From positions 1-64,000 of the forward strand of contig DF239826.1 in NCBI GenBank assembly GCA_000507305.1: 64,000 nucleotides of DNA, given 5' to 3'. The stretch comes from Breviolum minutum Mf 1.05b.01 (taxonomy: Eukaryota > Sar > Dinophyceae > Suessiales > Symbiodiniaceae). The notes under the pieces were generated by a model that was not told where the DNA came from, ran no database searches, and worked only from the letters and a program-made list of their open reading frames with translations. Of the stretch, positions 23,361-35,936 are shown in pieces; position 1 is the first letter of the stretch; every line of letters starts with the position of its first letter. Position numbers and translations under genes: made by a program.

Positions 23361-24896
23361 CCTATGTCACTGCACTTTTAGCTGAAAACAACGCATCAAA
23401 TGTCACAATTTGCAACAAATGCCTCCAGGATGCAAATCGACGGTGTCATCAACACCACAAAAGCCGACTGTGTGCAGCTTCATTGCTGCTGTCCAAAGGC
23501 TCGAAACAAGAGTTCGTTGCCAGATGCCAAACGTCCGAATTGGGAGGCTGGTAAAAGTCTCTGACCATGACAGACCATGACTGGACTCAATGAATCTTTC
23601 TGAAGATCTGCAAGCATTGTTTCACTTGGACGAAATCTACACAGTGCTACAGATTTATCCCTTGAGAGGTCAGCTCATCAGGATAAGGTTGAGGCCCCAA
23701 TAGGTGGCCCTTATCACAGTTGCAAGCTTCAACGTGGATCCTCAAATCGAGCCACTGCAAAACGGGTCGCTCCAATTTCTCCGATCGGAGCGATTCCAGC
23801 TGCATTCGGACCGTGAAACCTTTCGCATCCCTTCGGATTCCTGCAAGGTGACAAGCTTTGATGACGACGTTTACCTCGCCGAAAGATGGAAATGGAATGA
23901 AGATGGATGAAGTTTATTATGAGAACTTAGAGATGTTGTGAATGAATTTTGTGAATCAACTTCTCGAATCTAAATCTCTTCAGGTTCTTTGCTTGCCATG
24001 TCACCCGTGAAACTCTGGATCCAGTCCTGGACGCGTGGAGCCCAGGAGACCCTATGATACCCTTTCTGTTCGTCTAAGAGCTTCTTTTCTGTGTTCGTGG
24101 GAAGTCCCAAGAACTTGAAGCAATTGACAAACACAAAAGGGGAATTTTCCATCGATGGAAATCCATCCTTTTCTTATCATACTTTGTTCCAATTACTGTA
24201 TACAGAAAAAAAACAGAACAAATTTCAGCTTCATCACAAACCATCCCCCATTGTCACATGTTGAATCAGATCAGAGCCACAGGGCTCTGAAGGTATTCTG
24301 CGGAGTCGCGTCGCGGTACCAAATGTCCCGCGACATTTTCGAAGTACAGTGCTACACCAGAGCATGTGTTCACCGTTCGGATCAAAGCATTCAGTGGTAT
24401 ACAGTTCAAAAAATCGGTTGAAATTCGAAAATCAATGAAATGCCTCTAAATGCCTAATTTCAAGAGGTTTTTGAACTATAATTTGATGCCAAATACTTTT
24501 GATGCCTGTAAACCTGTAAAACGTTTGAAGTCGTCCAAACACCTGGAGTTTTTCCCGGCTGAAAAAAATCTTCACAGCTCCGGCTGCAATTTGCAAACAA
24601 ACGCCAACCCTTTAGGTCGGGAGGTCCACAAACGAATTTGCCAAAGATCTGTTTTCCGAGCTACAGAAATTCGTGTTGAAATATGTAGGACTTGAACTTG
24701 AGGGCCATTTCCTAGAAGCAGTTGCTTAAAGCGCTTATATAGGTCCCCCAAAGAAAGTCATGGCGAAGGGAATTCTCATGTCTGGGGAAAGTGGAAAAGT
24801 CTCTAGTTGAGTTGATTCTATCGATGATCTGCACTATGACTGACACTTCTGACGAGAAAATGTGATCGGGTCACTTCGTCACTGCTGAGGCTTTTT
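23361..24896. other. No gene seen
   Basis: No exon chain or family motif was found. A plus-strand frame at 23704-23910 is open but has no recognised feature. Confidence 0.3.
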
Positions 24897-25310
24897 TGCT
24901 TTGCCTTGGCAAATACAGTATGGTCCCATGATATTCTTTATTTGCTGTCGACCCTGGACACAAAATCATGTCAAAGTCTTTAAAGAAAAATTTCCACCAT
25001 CCACTCTGCACCGGATTTTGATTGGCTTTTTGCATCTTAGAAACATCACTGGCTTTCATCTGTTAGCGTCGAAGGCTCATCCTGGCTTTCCGCCAAGCCT
25101 CAGAAACTGAAAGGCCAACAGGACGAAATCGCCTATGCTTTCAGAGTTCGGAAACGTTCCCATTGGCCAAGCAACTGTCCAGCTCCACCGACTCGCTTTT
25201 AACAAATCACCGGTACTTTCTACTTTACCAACAGCATCATCAGGTTTCTCCACCATCCTTAGAAGCTGTAGAAATGAACACTCTTGAGCGGCTTCTCTGA
25301 ATTTGGAAGT
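24897..25310 (-). CDS. Possible amidase-signature enzyme, C-terminal exons
   Basis: Two minus-strand pieces look coding. The first (about 25080-25310) contains SFLQLLRMVEKPDDAVGKV and NSESIGDFVLLAFQFLRLGG. The second, just to its left, reads SGWWKFFFKDFDMILCPG, followed by a candidate GT donor. The pattern W..FF.DFD.LLCP is typical of the C-terminal region of amidase-signature enzymes (FAAH/GatA-like), where it precedes an A-F-x-H stretch. The Ser-Ser-Lys catalytic region would be to the right and was not located. Assignment rests on one short motif. Confidence 0.3.
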
Positions 25311-28175
25311 CACGAGTATAATTTCGAGTGCAGTCAGGTGTCCACATTGGCAAAAAGCTTTGGATGGTGTCCGATACCTGATCACCTGGTCCCACTGTGA
25401 GATGACCAACATGAGGAAATTCTGTGAAACAACACAATGCCAGAATGCTTCAAGTGAAGACAAAGAACCAAAGAATTTCAATGCAAGAAATAGTTGTCAT
25501 TCGCAAATTTTCAAAAAATTAATTGCAAGTACTGCTTTCTGTCAGGAGAGTTCGGTCTTGCTCAGTGCAACTCCAGCCTTGAATGACATCTGTTAACATT
25601 CCTTCTTCCGACTCCAAGTTCTGAAGCCAGGACATAAAACGCCTGCAGTGGAAAACAAAAAGAAAGCCTTAAGACAGTCTTACAGCGTCATTGAAACAAA
25701 AAATGACTCCGGAACATTGAAATATCCAACAGCCAAAGAGCACCACTCCCCAGAGCCTACAATAATTTGCTACGATGCTGGCGACTGGTCTGACCTGAAC
25801 ATGGTGCAACTCTTTTGCCACCGAGACCCAGGAATGTCTGACAACTGAGTGCTCAACAACGTTCAAGATCTCCTCAAATGCCTGCAACATTGAAACACGG
25901 AAGCTGTGAACAGCTACATAATCAGCTAACACCTTACATACCGCAGCAACAAGTTCATCAAAGACTTAGGAGCTGACCTTTGGATCAACCAAGAGAACTT
26001 CACAGTCTGTGTAGGCTTTCGCTTCACCAACATGGTACCTGACGCTCAAAGGCCTTCTTGATAGTAGCTTCAGATCAATCCTTCCGTTTCTACACTTGTA
26101 AGAGGTAGAAAGACTGTTTTAGAGTCACAAATCCTGCTGGCCTTGCCAGTCGGAAACAAACTCAGAACAAACTCCCCTATGACCTACATCTGTTCCCACG
26201 ACATGTCCGTCCACCCAACGGAGAGGCATTTTATGGTGGGCACCATGATTCTGTCCACAATGCCGGCTCGGCAAGCCAATCCTCGCCCTTGTCAACAAAC
26301 TCCTGGTCAAAGATGGACAAAAATAAGTCTTGAGTTTGTCAATACATTTTCCAGGAAACGGGATTTCAAATTTTGGATTTCTGTCAAATTTTGAAATTTG
26401 GCAAAGGCCAATCTTTTGAGCCTTGAATTCGTTGCCAGCATTGTCAGTGATCCGAATGTATTCCAAGCGTCCGAAGGCCTCGGTAGATGTGGATTATGAA
26501 AGTGAATACATTGACAAATACAATCAAATACGGATCATTTAGCGCGAAATTTCTGATACATATAATTTCATGTAATTTCCGAACTAATGTACAAAGCTCG
26601 CAAGATTGAAATGGTTTCTAGGGCCGCAGCAACAAAGTACATGCCTCAGCATTGTGATTCGTTCAGACCCTCAAACAAACCGCCCACTATAACTTTCAAG
26701 TGTCTTTTTTTGGGCAAACAAGTCCTTCATATTTCATCATCAACAGGTGCTCTTGTGTTTGGTGACTGTTATTTTTCCATTGGCTTGTGTTTGTTTGGCA
26801 AGCTGCAAAAGGCATGTTGTTCAGGTAGGAAGAGAGTATCTCCTTGAGCCATCTCCATGTGCGAGATCGACTCCTTCCATGGCTTCAAAAAGATTAAAAC
26901 TGAAAGCTGTTAACGATTGTTCGGAAAGAAGGTCCTTTGCGCAACGGTTCATGGTGATGAAAGAGAACCTCAAGGATCATTTTAATTGGAAGAAATGCTT
27001 TTTTTGCAAAAAATCACAAGCTGCAACATGCCGCAACATGCTGCAACCCACTGTGACCATACCAATTTTCTGTCTCTGTATATCCGAGAGACTCGTTCAG
27101 GAACATGAAGAGTGGGTGAACTTTCCTGGGAAAACGTCTTTTGAAAATCATTTCACTAGGACACAGCTGCCTCGCGATTCATCCGTGAGAAAAACACCGC
27201 TAACCACAGCGACAAATCATGGCATCTTGCAACAAAAGCGACATGTGTGGCAAATTAATTGCACACTGTAGCTCTTCCATCCTTGGCATCTTCACTGCCA
27301 CGGGCAATCATACTCTCAACTTGAGATCACATGCAGCCGCGCAGGCAAAATGGCACCACATTCGGTTGATCATCTGTTAGAAGACAAAAAATTGCCAAAC
27401 TTTACAGCTGCACTTGGTTCCATCTTCGGCGTTGCTTGCAGACCAAGCACAATTGCTTGGAAAGGAGCGACAAGACTTTGACCTGGTTGATGGACATGGT
27501 TTTCTGCTGGCGGCTGTATGCATACTCCACAAAACCTGAGTTTACGAGGCAAAAGAGCTTTTAAAGGAAGTTGATGCGGCTGAAGGTTTGATACACAGAT
27601 TGCACTCTTCCTGGACTGTTTCCCATCTGAAGAGTTTTTTCTCCAAGTTTTGCTCCAAGTTGCGTTGGATTCTTGCTGCCAAATTGTGATCCACAGAGTT
27701 TTGGTTCAGGAAGCGCCGCATTTGCCAGAAATCTTTGGATGCCTTGCACATGGTCATGCTCCCCCTGCTCCCCCGTGCGGAGTGAATGGTGAAAAGTGAA
27801 AAGGTAATGATTCTGATGATGGATGTGATTCTGTGGTATGTACAATTCTTCTTCTCTCCCCTTGTATGGCAGTGCAGGTGAAGATAAACAAGAATCTAAC
27901 TTCTGGATTCAGTTTACGTAGAAGCATGTGCATGATGTGTATGGTGGGCATTTCACTACACAGGATGCCTGTGTCTGGTCACGCAAAGCAGAGTGACGCA
28001 ACCATGGAACAGAAATACGGAATGCGATTCCATGTCAATATATCTGACCAGGATATATACATACATGATGTGTAGTGTTCAAATGCTGGTCTTAAAAACC
28101 CAATATGTATGTCTTACTTCTGTAATTTCTCAATATGTCATATCACTTTACGCGGTGTCGAGTCATTTCATGAAC
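25311..28175. other. Unassigned, intron-rich; possible upstream and downstream exons
   Basis: Part of this stretch (28175 downward) should hold the cyclic-nucleotide-binding part of the channel gene at 28176-29544, and part may hold upstream exons of the amidase-like gene. Frames such as 25669-25932 and 26125-26466 are open on the minus strand, but without recognised motifs. Confidence 0.3.
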
Positions 28176-29544
28176 TTTCAGCAACTCCGCCTCTTCAGAC
28201 ATAGTTCTGAGCTGACCCAGGCTTGCTGTGATGCTACCAACCACGTAAGCAAAGCCCACCTTGGCTCAACTTTCTGACAGTCAGATTTGGTGTCTCATTT
28301 GCCGACCCACTGAAATGTTTCATGCATTTTTTCATATGATGCTGACCAGCCACCAGTGCAAAAACCACAACTCCTATGGTAAAACCACGCTCAATCTCAT
28401 TGGTCGGTGTCACATCCATGCCTAGAGAGAGTTCCACATCGAATCCAATGACTGTGAGTGCGTGTCGCTGCATGTCTTCATGTATGAGATCCACCATCAA
28501 AAAAAACTCAAAGCTGCACCTGCTGGAGTAAACTGAGTTAGACTCCAGTGAAGGGACACCAAATACCTCAGCTACCAGCTACCTTTGAACAAGCTTGTTA
28601 TTCGACCCGGACTTACATCACATGGCATATTAGCTGCGTATCTGCCAACCAAAGCTTATTTCAGCCGAAGGACAGGTGTTCCCATGGAAAGTCCGTCATG
28701 AGCCACTCCTTTGTCCATGTATTGAGACCTGCATAGCTTGGATTGGGACAACTCTTGGTAGGAGAAACATCTCTGTGCCAAATCTCCACCAAAAGCCACA
28801 GTGCTTCAGCCTGAATTACTGTTAGCATCTGCAAGAGCAAACCATCCGCAGGCAATCACGTGGTTCACCTGCGGCTTTGCCACCAGTATCCCCGGCATTG
28901 GGCACAGGAATATACTGGCACTGCAGCTTTCCAAAGGTTTCACTTTCGACTTCTCTTCCGGCCCACAAGCTGCTAAGAACCAAGTCACCGTGAAGAGAAG
29001 CAGCATCATCTTGAAGATGTTGAATAAGACCTGCAGGACAACATGTCTCAGCGAGGTCGTCACTGGGCAAGTGGTCAAGTAGTTAGGAGTTGGCTGCAAC
29101 TCAGAAGATGCAGCGCTAAGGCAAGGACACTGTAATACTCCGAGTCTAGGGCATCTTCGATCTGCTCAAAAAGACCTTTGCAGTAAAAGACTTTCCGAAA
29201 ACGTTTCATTCTGTCAAGATGATGGTGCAAAGATCATCCATGGCATATGTCCATGGTCTTTCTGATGCTTCATAAGCTTTGACATCCAAGGAACGTTTCA
29301 GACGGACCAACCTCAGCAAACCTTAGCTGCAAACGGTATGAAGAAGCTACAAGCCCTGGAAAGAACACCAACTTTCCCATGCGTCATGAACAACCCCCTC
29401 ATACTTTCCTGGCAAGCTGCGCACAACGCGAGCAAGCCTGCACCAAAAAGACAGTCGCTTTTCTGCACATCGAGCCAGTTTTAGTCAACAAGAATGGATG
29501 CAAATCACTTGCCTTACAACTCGAGTCAATCGGATGGCCACCGC
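28176..29544 (-). CDS. Voltage-gated, cyclic-nucleotide-channel-like cation channel, S4 to C-linker
   Basis: Nine exons join in phase: 29513-29544, 29418-29437, 29295-29321, 29129-29175, 28989-29030, 28820-28868, 28674-28728, 28520-28566 with 28354-28421, and 28176-28259. The first three form the S4 voltage sensor, with Arg at about every third position (RLTRVVRLARVVRS, then LLRLVRLKR). Next come the S4-S5 linker (FEQIEDALDSEYYS), S5 (MMLLLFTVNHVIACGWFA), the turret, the pore (SLHWSLTQFTPAG), S6 (ERGFTIGVVVFALVGFAY) and the start of the C-linker (SITASLGQLRTMSEE). This order matches the CNG/EAG-type channels abundant in dinoflagellates. The pore has no GYG, so potassium selectivity is not implied. 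All joins are GT-AG except the two within S4, which use GC. S1-S3 and any cyclic-nucleotide-binding domain were not found; the gene is incomplete on both sides. Confidence 0.85.
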
Positions 29545-29574
29545 CTCATGTTGCTGATGCGATCCGATTGACTC

Positions 29575-29700
29575 TCTCAACAAGACAGAGGTCTGCTCTC
29601 GAACCGGATCCCGGCCCATCTTGTGGAATGCAGATCTCACCTGCAATTTCCACCTCACCCGAAAAGACTTGGCATTCGACCTCACTATTCGCGTCCGAGG
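29575..29700 (-). CDS. Exon candidate upstream of the channel exons
   Basis: An open minus-strand stretch reads SEVECQVFSGEVEIAGEICIP, then a Gly/Ser-rich part, then ADLCLVERVNRIAS. A GT donor after CLVER would join in phase to the first S4 exon at 29544. This piece is not a typical S3 helix, so either an S3 exon is missing between them or the piece belongs to another gene. Start and acceptor are not resolved. Confidence 0.35.
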
Positions 29701-30670
29701 CTATGATTGTGAAGACCTTGGTCCGTCAAACAAGTTGCCATGAAATGCCATGGATGCCATGAAATATCGAACCCCGACTCCTGAGTGTCAAGCCCAATCT
29801 GGGACCAAAACCACCAAGTCGACTACCTGAGGCCATGTTTTTTCAAATTGAAGCACTTGGTAGAAAGGAATCGAAGAATTTCACTGGAGCATATGCTGCC
29901 AAATGGCAAACCAAGTTTTCAAATATCTCTTCACCTCAGTTGCCAATTGCAACTTGTAGCGTCGGGGCTTGCAGATCCCTTCAAATTTCTTCGGACAAAA
30001 GTTGCATTTGTAGAGTCTCATCCAAGCAGCTATCTTTCTTGGCTCCATGATAGTAATTCCTTCTTCCACCTGATCCAAGCTCTGCGAAGAAAATGACAAC
30101 ATCATGTGGATGCCAACTGCTCGGTCACTCCACTTTTCAAAAGAGCCCTTGAACAAGAAATTTAGGTCCAGACATATCCAGTGGTAAGGGACATACCAAC
30201 ATTCACTGTCCAAAAGATCAGTGTGAGCCTGACCACATTGCAGCACCCAAGTACCCAAGTGCAAACATCAAATTGTTTTGCTCATCCGCAGGAAAAAAAA
30301 AATGCAGCCAAGGTGCCAATCCATGACTACTAAGGGAGTCGTCTGTGGAGGACTCAGTTTTTGGAGAAAATAACATCATCATTCCAAAAAGATATGAGGC
30401 AACGTTCGAAAGGAATTTAAAGATAAAAGGAGGTGAAACACAAAAAAAACTTGGCTTATGTATCATCATAGAAGATGTCTTCTTTGAATTAAGCAACAGT
30501 TGCATCGACAACTCAACCCATCAACTCGTTGCAAAAAACAGCTGTTTCACCGCGGCCAGGTGGCTTGAAAGCTTGCAGGGGGACTGCAAACAAGTCATAC
30601 ATGATGAGCATTCCACCAAACATGTCCTGCGTCCAGCTTGATGAGAGCTTAAGATGAGAGCTTGCACGGT

Positions 30671-30738
30671 ATGATGATGATGATGATGATGATGATGACG
30701 ACGACGACGATGATGATGATGAAGATGACGCTGATGAT
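30671..30738. repeat. Compound ATG/ACG trinucleotide repeat
   Basis: About 68 bases of ATG triplets are interrupted by a short block of ACG triplets and end in GATGACGCTGATGATG. On the minus strand it would read as a His/Arg run. It appears to be simple-sequence DNA within an intron or flank. Confidence 0.9.
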
Positions 30739-32029
30739 GCAGCAACTCAATTTCTTCGATTCAACTGCATTTGAACCCGCTGTCCCAGGCAAGCCGAGTA
30801 AGGCTGCTCGGGTAGGAGATGAAGGACCGCCACGTAAGCGATTTGAAGAACTCAGCATGCAGATTTGAGGCATTTGGCATTTCAGACTTTGCACTTGAAA
30901 ACTTGTCGCTTGTCCAAGCGACCACTCCTGGTTCAAAGCCTTCTTTGCGTTCCATGGTACTAGTTTAGCAAGCAAACCTATATACTAAGGACAAACCAAC
31001 TCATGCTACTTTGTTGAGGTAAGCTTAGACTAAGCACCTTGATGTGCACTCACGGTCCCAACAGCTAAAAGCAAAAGATCAAGTGCTCAGATCAAGACAT
31101 CCAGTGCGGAGCTGTCAGACGACTCTTTTCCCACAGCCTCAGTTGAGGCTAGGAACACAATGGCGTGGTACCACAGTGAAATATCCTTGCAAAATGCGAT
31201 GCTTGTTACCCTAAGAGGCCTTCCATTCTCATATATTCCAAGAAGATTTCGCGCCCTCATCATGTTGCAATTGAGTCACAGATGAAGAGGCGTCATCAGA
31301 ATCTAGTTTGCCTGGGTCCAGGCTGTTTCTTGCATCACAACCAAAAGAGGCTTCAAAGAAATACAGAGGTTCAACCTGCAGATTCTATTGAGAATTGGAT
31401 TCAAATCTCCTCAGGTCTGCAACCCAAGATCTGTCTCACAACTTTCCCCCCATGTCTGGACAGGTCTGCCGGCCAATAAGCCAATTCTCAATGGATCTGT
31501 CTCCAAACGTGTCCAAGCCACTCTTGCTGGTCTGCCGGCGCGTTGGGCGAACTTGCTGCACTTTGCTTTCACTCGCCCAAAGGCGGCGCAAAGGAAACCT
31601 ATCACTGCCTGCCATAGCTCGCGAAGCAAACCAAAGGTGGGGGAAAGAAGCCATTTAACTGACAGCCTCATATTTCATGAACAAATCCATGGCGTCCCTT
31701 TCATGATGAACAGGTCCAAATCGGCTCCCATCCCTAAACAGAGGGGTTTTGAATCCAGTAAGACATCCCGCAGATACTTCCGCCCTTCGTGCCTAGTCTC
31801 GATTTCGAACTATGATCGGTGGCAATTGATGATCGCATAGGACTCACCTCCACATGAAGCTTTCCAAAAGATTCAGGGAGAGCCGTGACGACAGGCATCT
31901 TAATGGTTGGGCAGAAGAATCAACCTTTTGCATCAACACCTCAGCAAGCCTCATTTTAGCCGCTGATCAACCAGGATGGTCACTGAAAGCAAAATGGATC
32001 TTAAAAAAGGTCCCGAAAGATTCGTATCA

Positions 32030-32150
32030 TATTTGTATATTTGTATGCATATATGATTATAAAGTCATGAATCTATTGTATAGATATATAAATATATGAT
32101 ATATTATATGCATATATGTATATGTAGATGTATATGATTTTGTGTGTACA
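32030..32150. repeat. AT-rich TATA-type simple sequence
   Basis: About 120 bases are dominated by TAT, ATA and TGTATATG words (for example ATATATGATATATTATATGC at 32090). This is low-complexity, probably non-coding DNA. Confidence 0.8.
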
Positions 32151-33121
32151 TACATATTCATCAATGTGGCATTGGAAGCAGCATGTATGGAAAATGGGCC
32201 TCGTCTTCTCCAATCATTTCGGATTCACTGTCACCAGCTGGATCGACATCCTCCGAACGCAAGCAGTTTGGCTCAGTTTGGCATACCGGATTATTCACTG
32301 CACCATCACATTTTGATGCCAAGCAACAAGGTCCCCTCGCAGCTTCAGAGTTGCAGGCGGTGCCTGGAATCCAGGCTTCAGAGTTGGGAGATTGATCTTG
32401 TCATCAAAAAAAACACAAACTAGAGAAACACCCACATTGAAGGTGTGCGTCTACCCAATCTCCTGGCCTCTGTCCTTGGAAGGTGAAAGTGCAAAAAGTT
32501 CAAACAATCCCAATAAGAAAGGCTAGCTGTATCATGGAAAGGCTTCAGTACAAGATGGCGATATCAAGGCAAGCATCAAGATAGGTGATGGTGATGATGG
32601 TGGTCCATGCTTCGTTGGAGCACTAAAGGGCGACTTCACGGTGGTTGGGGAAGCATCTTCCAATGCAAGGCCTGAGCACTAAAAGGCACGTTGAAGGTAG
32701 CCCTAAGAGTTGAGCTTTCGTGAATCCTCGCCTTCATGATGTGTCCGCTCTTGTACTTCTCGCACACGGACACCCCAGTCCTCAGGGTCCTGGAACAAAA
32801 AACACAACAATTGCCATGCTGTGACTTACGGTAGGCACTTGGTGAGACATGGTGATAGTATACCTTTGATGCTCACAAGTCCTTCCCGGGATCTGCCACC
32901 GTGTTTGGAAGCTTTGGGCTCCTTGGTACCATGGAAGGTGCGTTTTACACCCATGTTGAGGTGACATGGACATGGTGGGCTTTCCCCCTGAAGCCAAGCT
33001 ACTGAGTGAAGAAGGAATTGGAGCTTGGAGCCTGGACGGTCCAGTGATGAACAACCAAATCACGCGGCACCCAAAAATCGAGGCAAAGGCCAAACAAAAA
33101 ACACGTCAAACTGCTAAGAAA

Positions 33122-34021
33122 TCAGCCTGAAAGTCCGCAGCTCTGATTTCCTGCCAGAAAAATGACCACTCTCCCAAATTTCAAAAATCTCAAGGTTCGT
33201 GGACGAAAAATTTCATGGCCAGCTTGTGCAGTCCAAATGAAACAAGCTGATTGCAAACGCCAAGTCACCTGGTCAAGATCTTGCAACCTTTGCTGTGTGG
33301 CTCGACTTAGCTCCTGCAACGATGCCAACGACAATGCCTTTCTGGAACATGCTTCAATGATGTGCGTTACCTTTGAAGGACACAAAAACTCAGCCATCTG
33401 CTCCTCACAACAATCGATCGGCAAACACCTGTATACATTTGTCGGAATTTATCCAAGTTGTGCTTCATTCAACTGACCGTCTCCTCCTCATGACATTCAT
33501 TGAGCTGCTGCAAAAGCCGCTTGAAGCGTGAGGACTTCTGCAAGGGCGGCGGTTGCTGTGGAAGGCGCATGGGAGCCGGCATAGCGCTGTTGTGGCAGGG
33601 CCACACTGGGGCCCAGTGAGCCCAGTGTGGCTGTGAAATTCCGTGAAATTGCAATCCCAGAACGCCTTTAGTCACTTAGTCAAGTCATGTCTTGTGCTGC
33701 TGTGCTGGAAATCCTCATGAGGCAAAAAACCCTTCTTGTGGCATGGGCTTTTTCTTTGGCTGGTCTTGATCCTGAGGGCTGACCACAAAACAACCAAATG
33801 AAGTCTGCGTCTCTGATGTCAGTCGGTGATAAATAAGAAAGCCTTGCTTCCTTCGTGAAGTAGACATAGAAGTCCCAAATTTGCAGCAATTTTACTTCAA
33901 CGGGTAACGCAGTCTTGACAGCATTGAATATAGCCAAAGATTCAAGAAGAACTGCTATGCAAATCATGTATCCTTCAATGCTGACAGCGGACATAACGTG
34001 TTTGTGAAACATGTTCGGCAA
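33122..34021 (-). CDS. Cluster of exon candidates, unrecognised protein(s)
   Basis: Three neighbouring minus-strand pieces look coding. One at about 33750-34010 has a hydrophobic stretch (GYMICIAVLLESLAIFNAV) then LLQIWDFYVYFTKEARLSY. One at about 33480-33640 is Pro/Gln-rich (PQQPPPLQKSSRFKR, then LLQQLNECHEEET). One at about 33240-33424 contains THIIEACSRKALSLASLQEL and a GT donor after LQDLDQ. They could form one gene with a membrane segment, but phases were not all verified and no family is recognised. Confidence 0.35.
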
Positions 34022-35936
34022 CTTACCTCTAAGCGGAAGCAGTGATGCAAAAAAGAAGCATCATAACCAAGACTTGGAACAAAAAACTGGTGGTTGACAA
34101 ACTGCTGGGCATGCAATAGTTCAATATCTATCGGAAGGGGATCAACGGATCATGATCTTTGCATCCAGCAGTGAAAAGAGTGAAGCTATTTGCATCACTG
34201 CTACCGTTTGCAGAATTGAGGCAAAGTAGATCTATACCTTTGGGCTAAATTTCTAGAAGCAGGATCTTTGACGGAAAATCCAAGCGTCCTTTCTTGACAG
34301 CTATGCACACTGATGGACAGAAAGGTATTTTGCACATAAGCCCTCAAGATTCAGCGCTGTCCACCTGATCAGTTCGAAGCTCTGTGACCATTGCCAAGAT
34401 GTTTTGTTTCTAAGCAAGCTTTAAAAGCAAATGGTGGTGTGATTTTAAAAAAAAAACGTGATTGCGGCAAGAATTGGCCAATCTTGATCTCTATCTAATT
34501 TCAATGAATTGCATGACATTCAAAAAAAAAATCCTAGAAATGTCAACTACTTCGCTCCAGACCTGGAGATTGCAATGAGAAGGTGCTTTAGAAGCAGGCA
34601 ACCAACAAGACCTCAGGCTTCAGCACCCAAGGACCCCAACAAAAAAACACCAATTTTTCTGTGGCCAAGTTGCGAAGTGCTAGCAGAGAGGCGAGCACGG
34701 TAGAAATCTACACCTTGGAGCTGTTCCGGAAAACTCGGGGAAACTCGAAGCTTCAAAGGAAAACACAGGAGCTAAGTCAGCAAAGTATCTCAAGTGTTGC
34801 TTTTCACCCATTTCACCCAAGTAGCCATGGGTCACGGCATGCTGTGCACTGGAACGATCTTCAACAGCATTTCCTGCAGAATCCAAATAGCACCATGGTC
34901 GCCTGAGCACAACAGCTTCATCGAAACAAAATATGTAATTTAATATGACAAGCTGAAAACTTCCAAAATTTCATCTCGCCTCTCAGAGATGTCTGATGCT
35001 GGCCCTTGTGCTACACCCCAATACTCCACCTGAATTGAAGCATGCAGAGCCAGGTGGTTTCTCTGGCTTATCTTTGCATGAATGCTGCTGCCATCTATTC
35101 TGTCAAGGCACCTTCAACAGCACCGCAACACGTGCCTCTCCGGGCATGGTGTCGTACTCTGCCACCTTTCGAGTGCGTAGTCAACATATGTCAACATCGT
35201 CAGTTCGTACCGTAACCATTCAAGTTATCAATTCAGTGAGAGCTCAAGTAACAACGTATTGGTGTTCTACAAAAATTTAAATTAGTCTTGGCTTGAGGAC
35301 AAGGAATCTTAGCCATAGCACTCTGAATTTCGAATCCAAATCTCCCCTCAAAGGTCCGCTTGCCAGTAACAGTTGCCATTGTGCACGAAAGGACCGCTCA
35401 GGACTTGGAACCTGTAAACTGTCAGCACATGCTTGACAGCCCGCGCCTCGCGCAAAACCGCTAAAACCTTCTGCCCGAAGCTCGAGTTAAGACTTTTCAA
35501 TCCCAGCGCAGATGACATGACGCCTTGGAATCAAGGAACAAAACGTTGCAGAAGTATGGATATCCCATTTGTAGAATTTGTGATATGTGTTTGAACTGCA
35601 TGTACACTGATGCACAGTAGTGTTGAGATACTCTACGGAATCAGGAATGCAAGCAGGAAGCTCAAATAGCTTGAACCACCCCTCTTCTGAAGCAAGGTGA
35701 TAGCCTCCCGTGTTTTCGAAGCAGACTTTTTAAAGATACAAGGAAAAGAAACTGGAAATGACGGGTCCATTTGGAAAAGCTCAAGACGATGTAGCCTTTG
35801 GAGTCTTTTATGGTATCAAAAGGTAAGAAACCTTCGCTACCGCTAAGGGTGCACCAAGCTCACTGAAACTCGGCTCTGTTTGAAGATGGACACTTCGTAC
35901 AACAAGATGCAAACGCAAAGAGTGTTGGCATGTTGC
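34022..35936. other. No gene seen
   Basis: Frames on both strands are short and without motifs. There are A-rich patches near 34445 and 34524. Downstream exons of the Lys/Ala-rich gene at 35937-37283 may lie here. Confidence 0.3.

Larger units (their letters stand above)
29701..33121. other. Unassigned stretch with scattered exon candidates
   Basis: Candidate minus-strand exons lie near 30760-30870 (around a GAT-rich repeat), 31430-31660 and 32900-33080. None has recognised motifs, and plus-strand frames overlap them. Missing N-terminal exons (S1-S3) of the channel gene may lie here. Confidence 0.25.

Noticed and set aside
30649-30975. Minus-strand frame with runs of Ile or His
   Set aside because: Runs come from the ATG/ACG repeat; no protein family is recognised.
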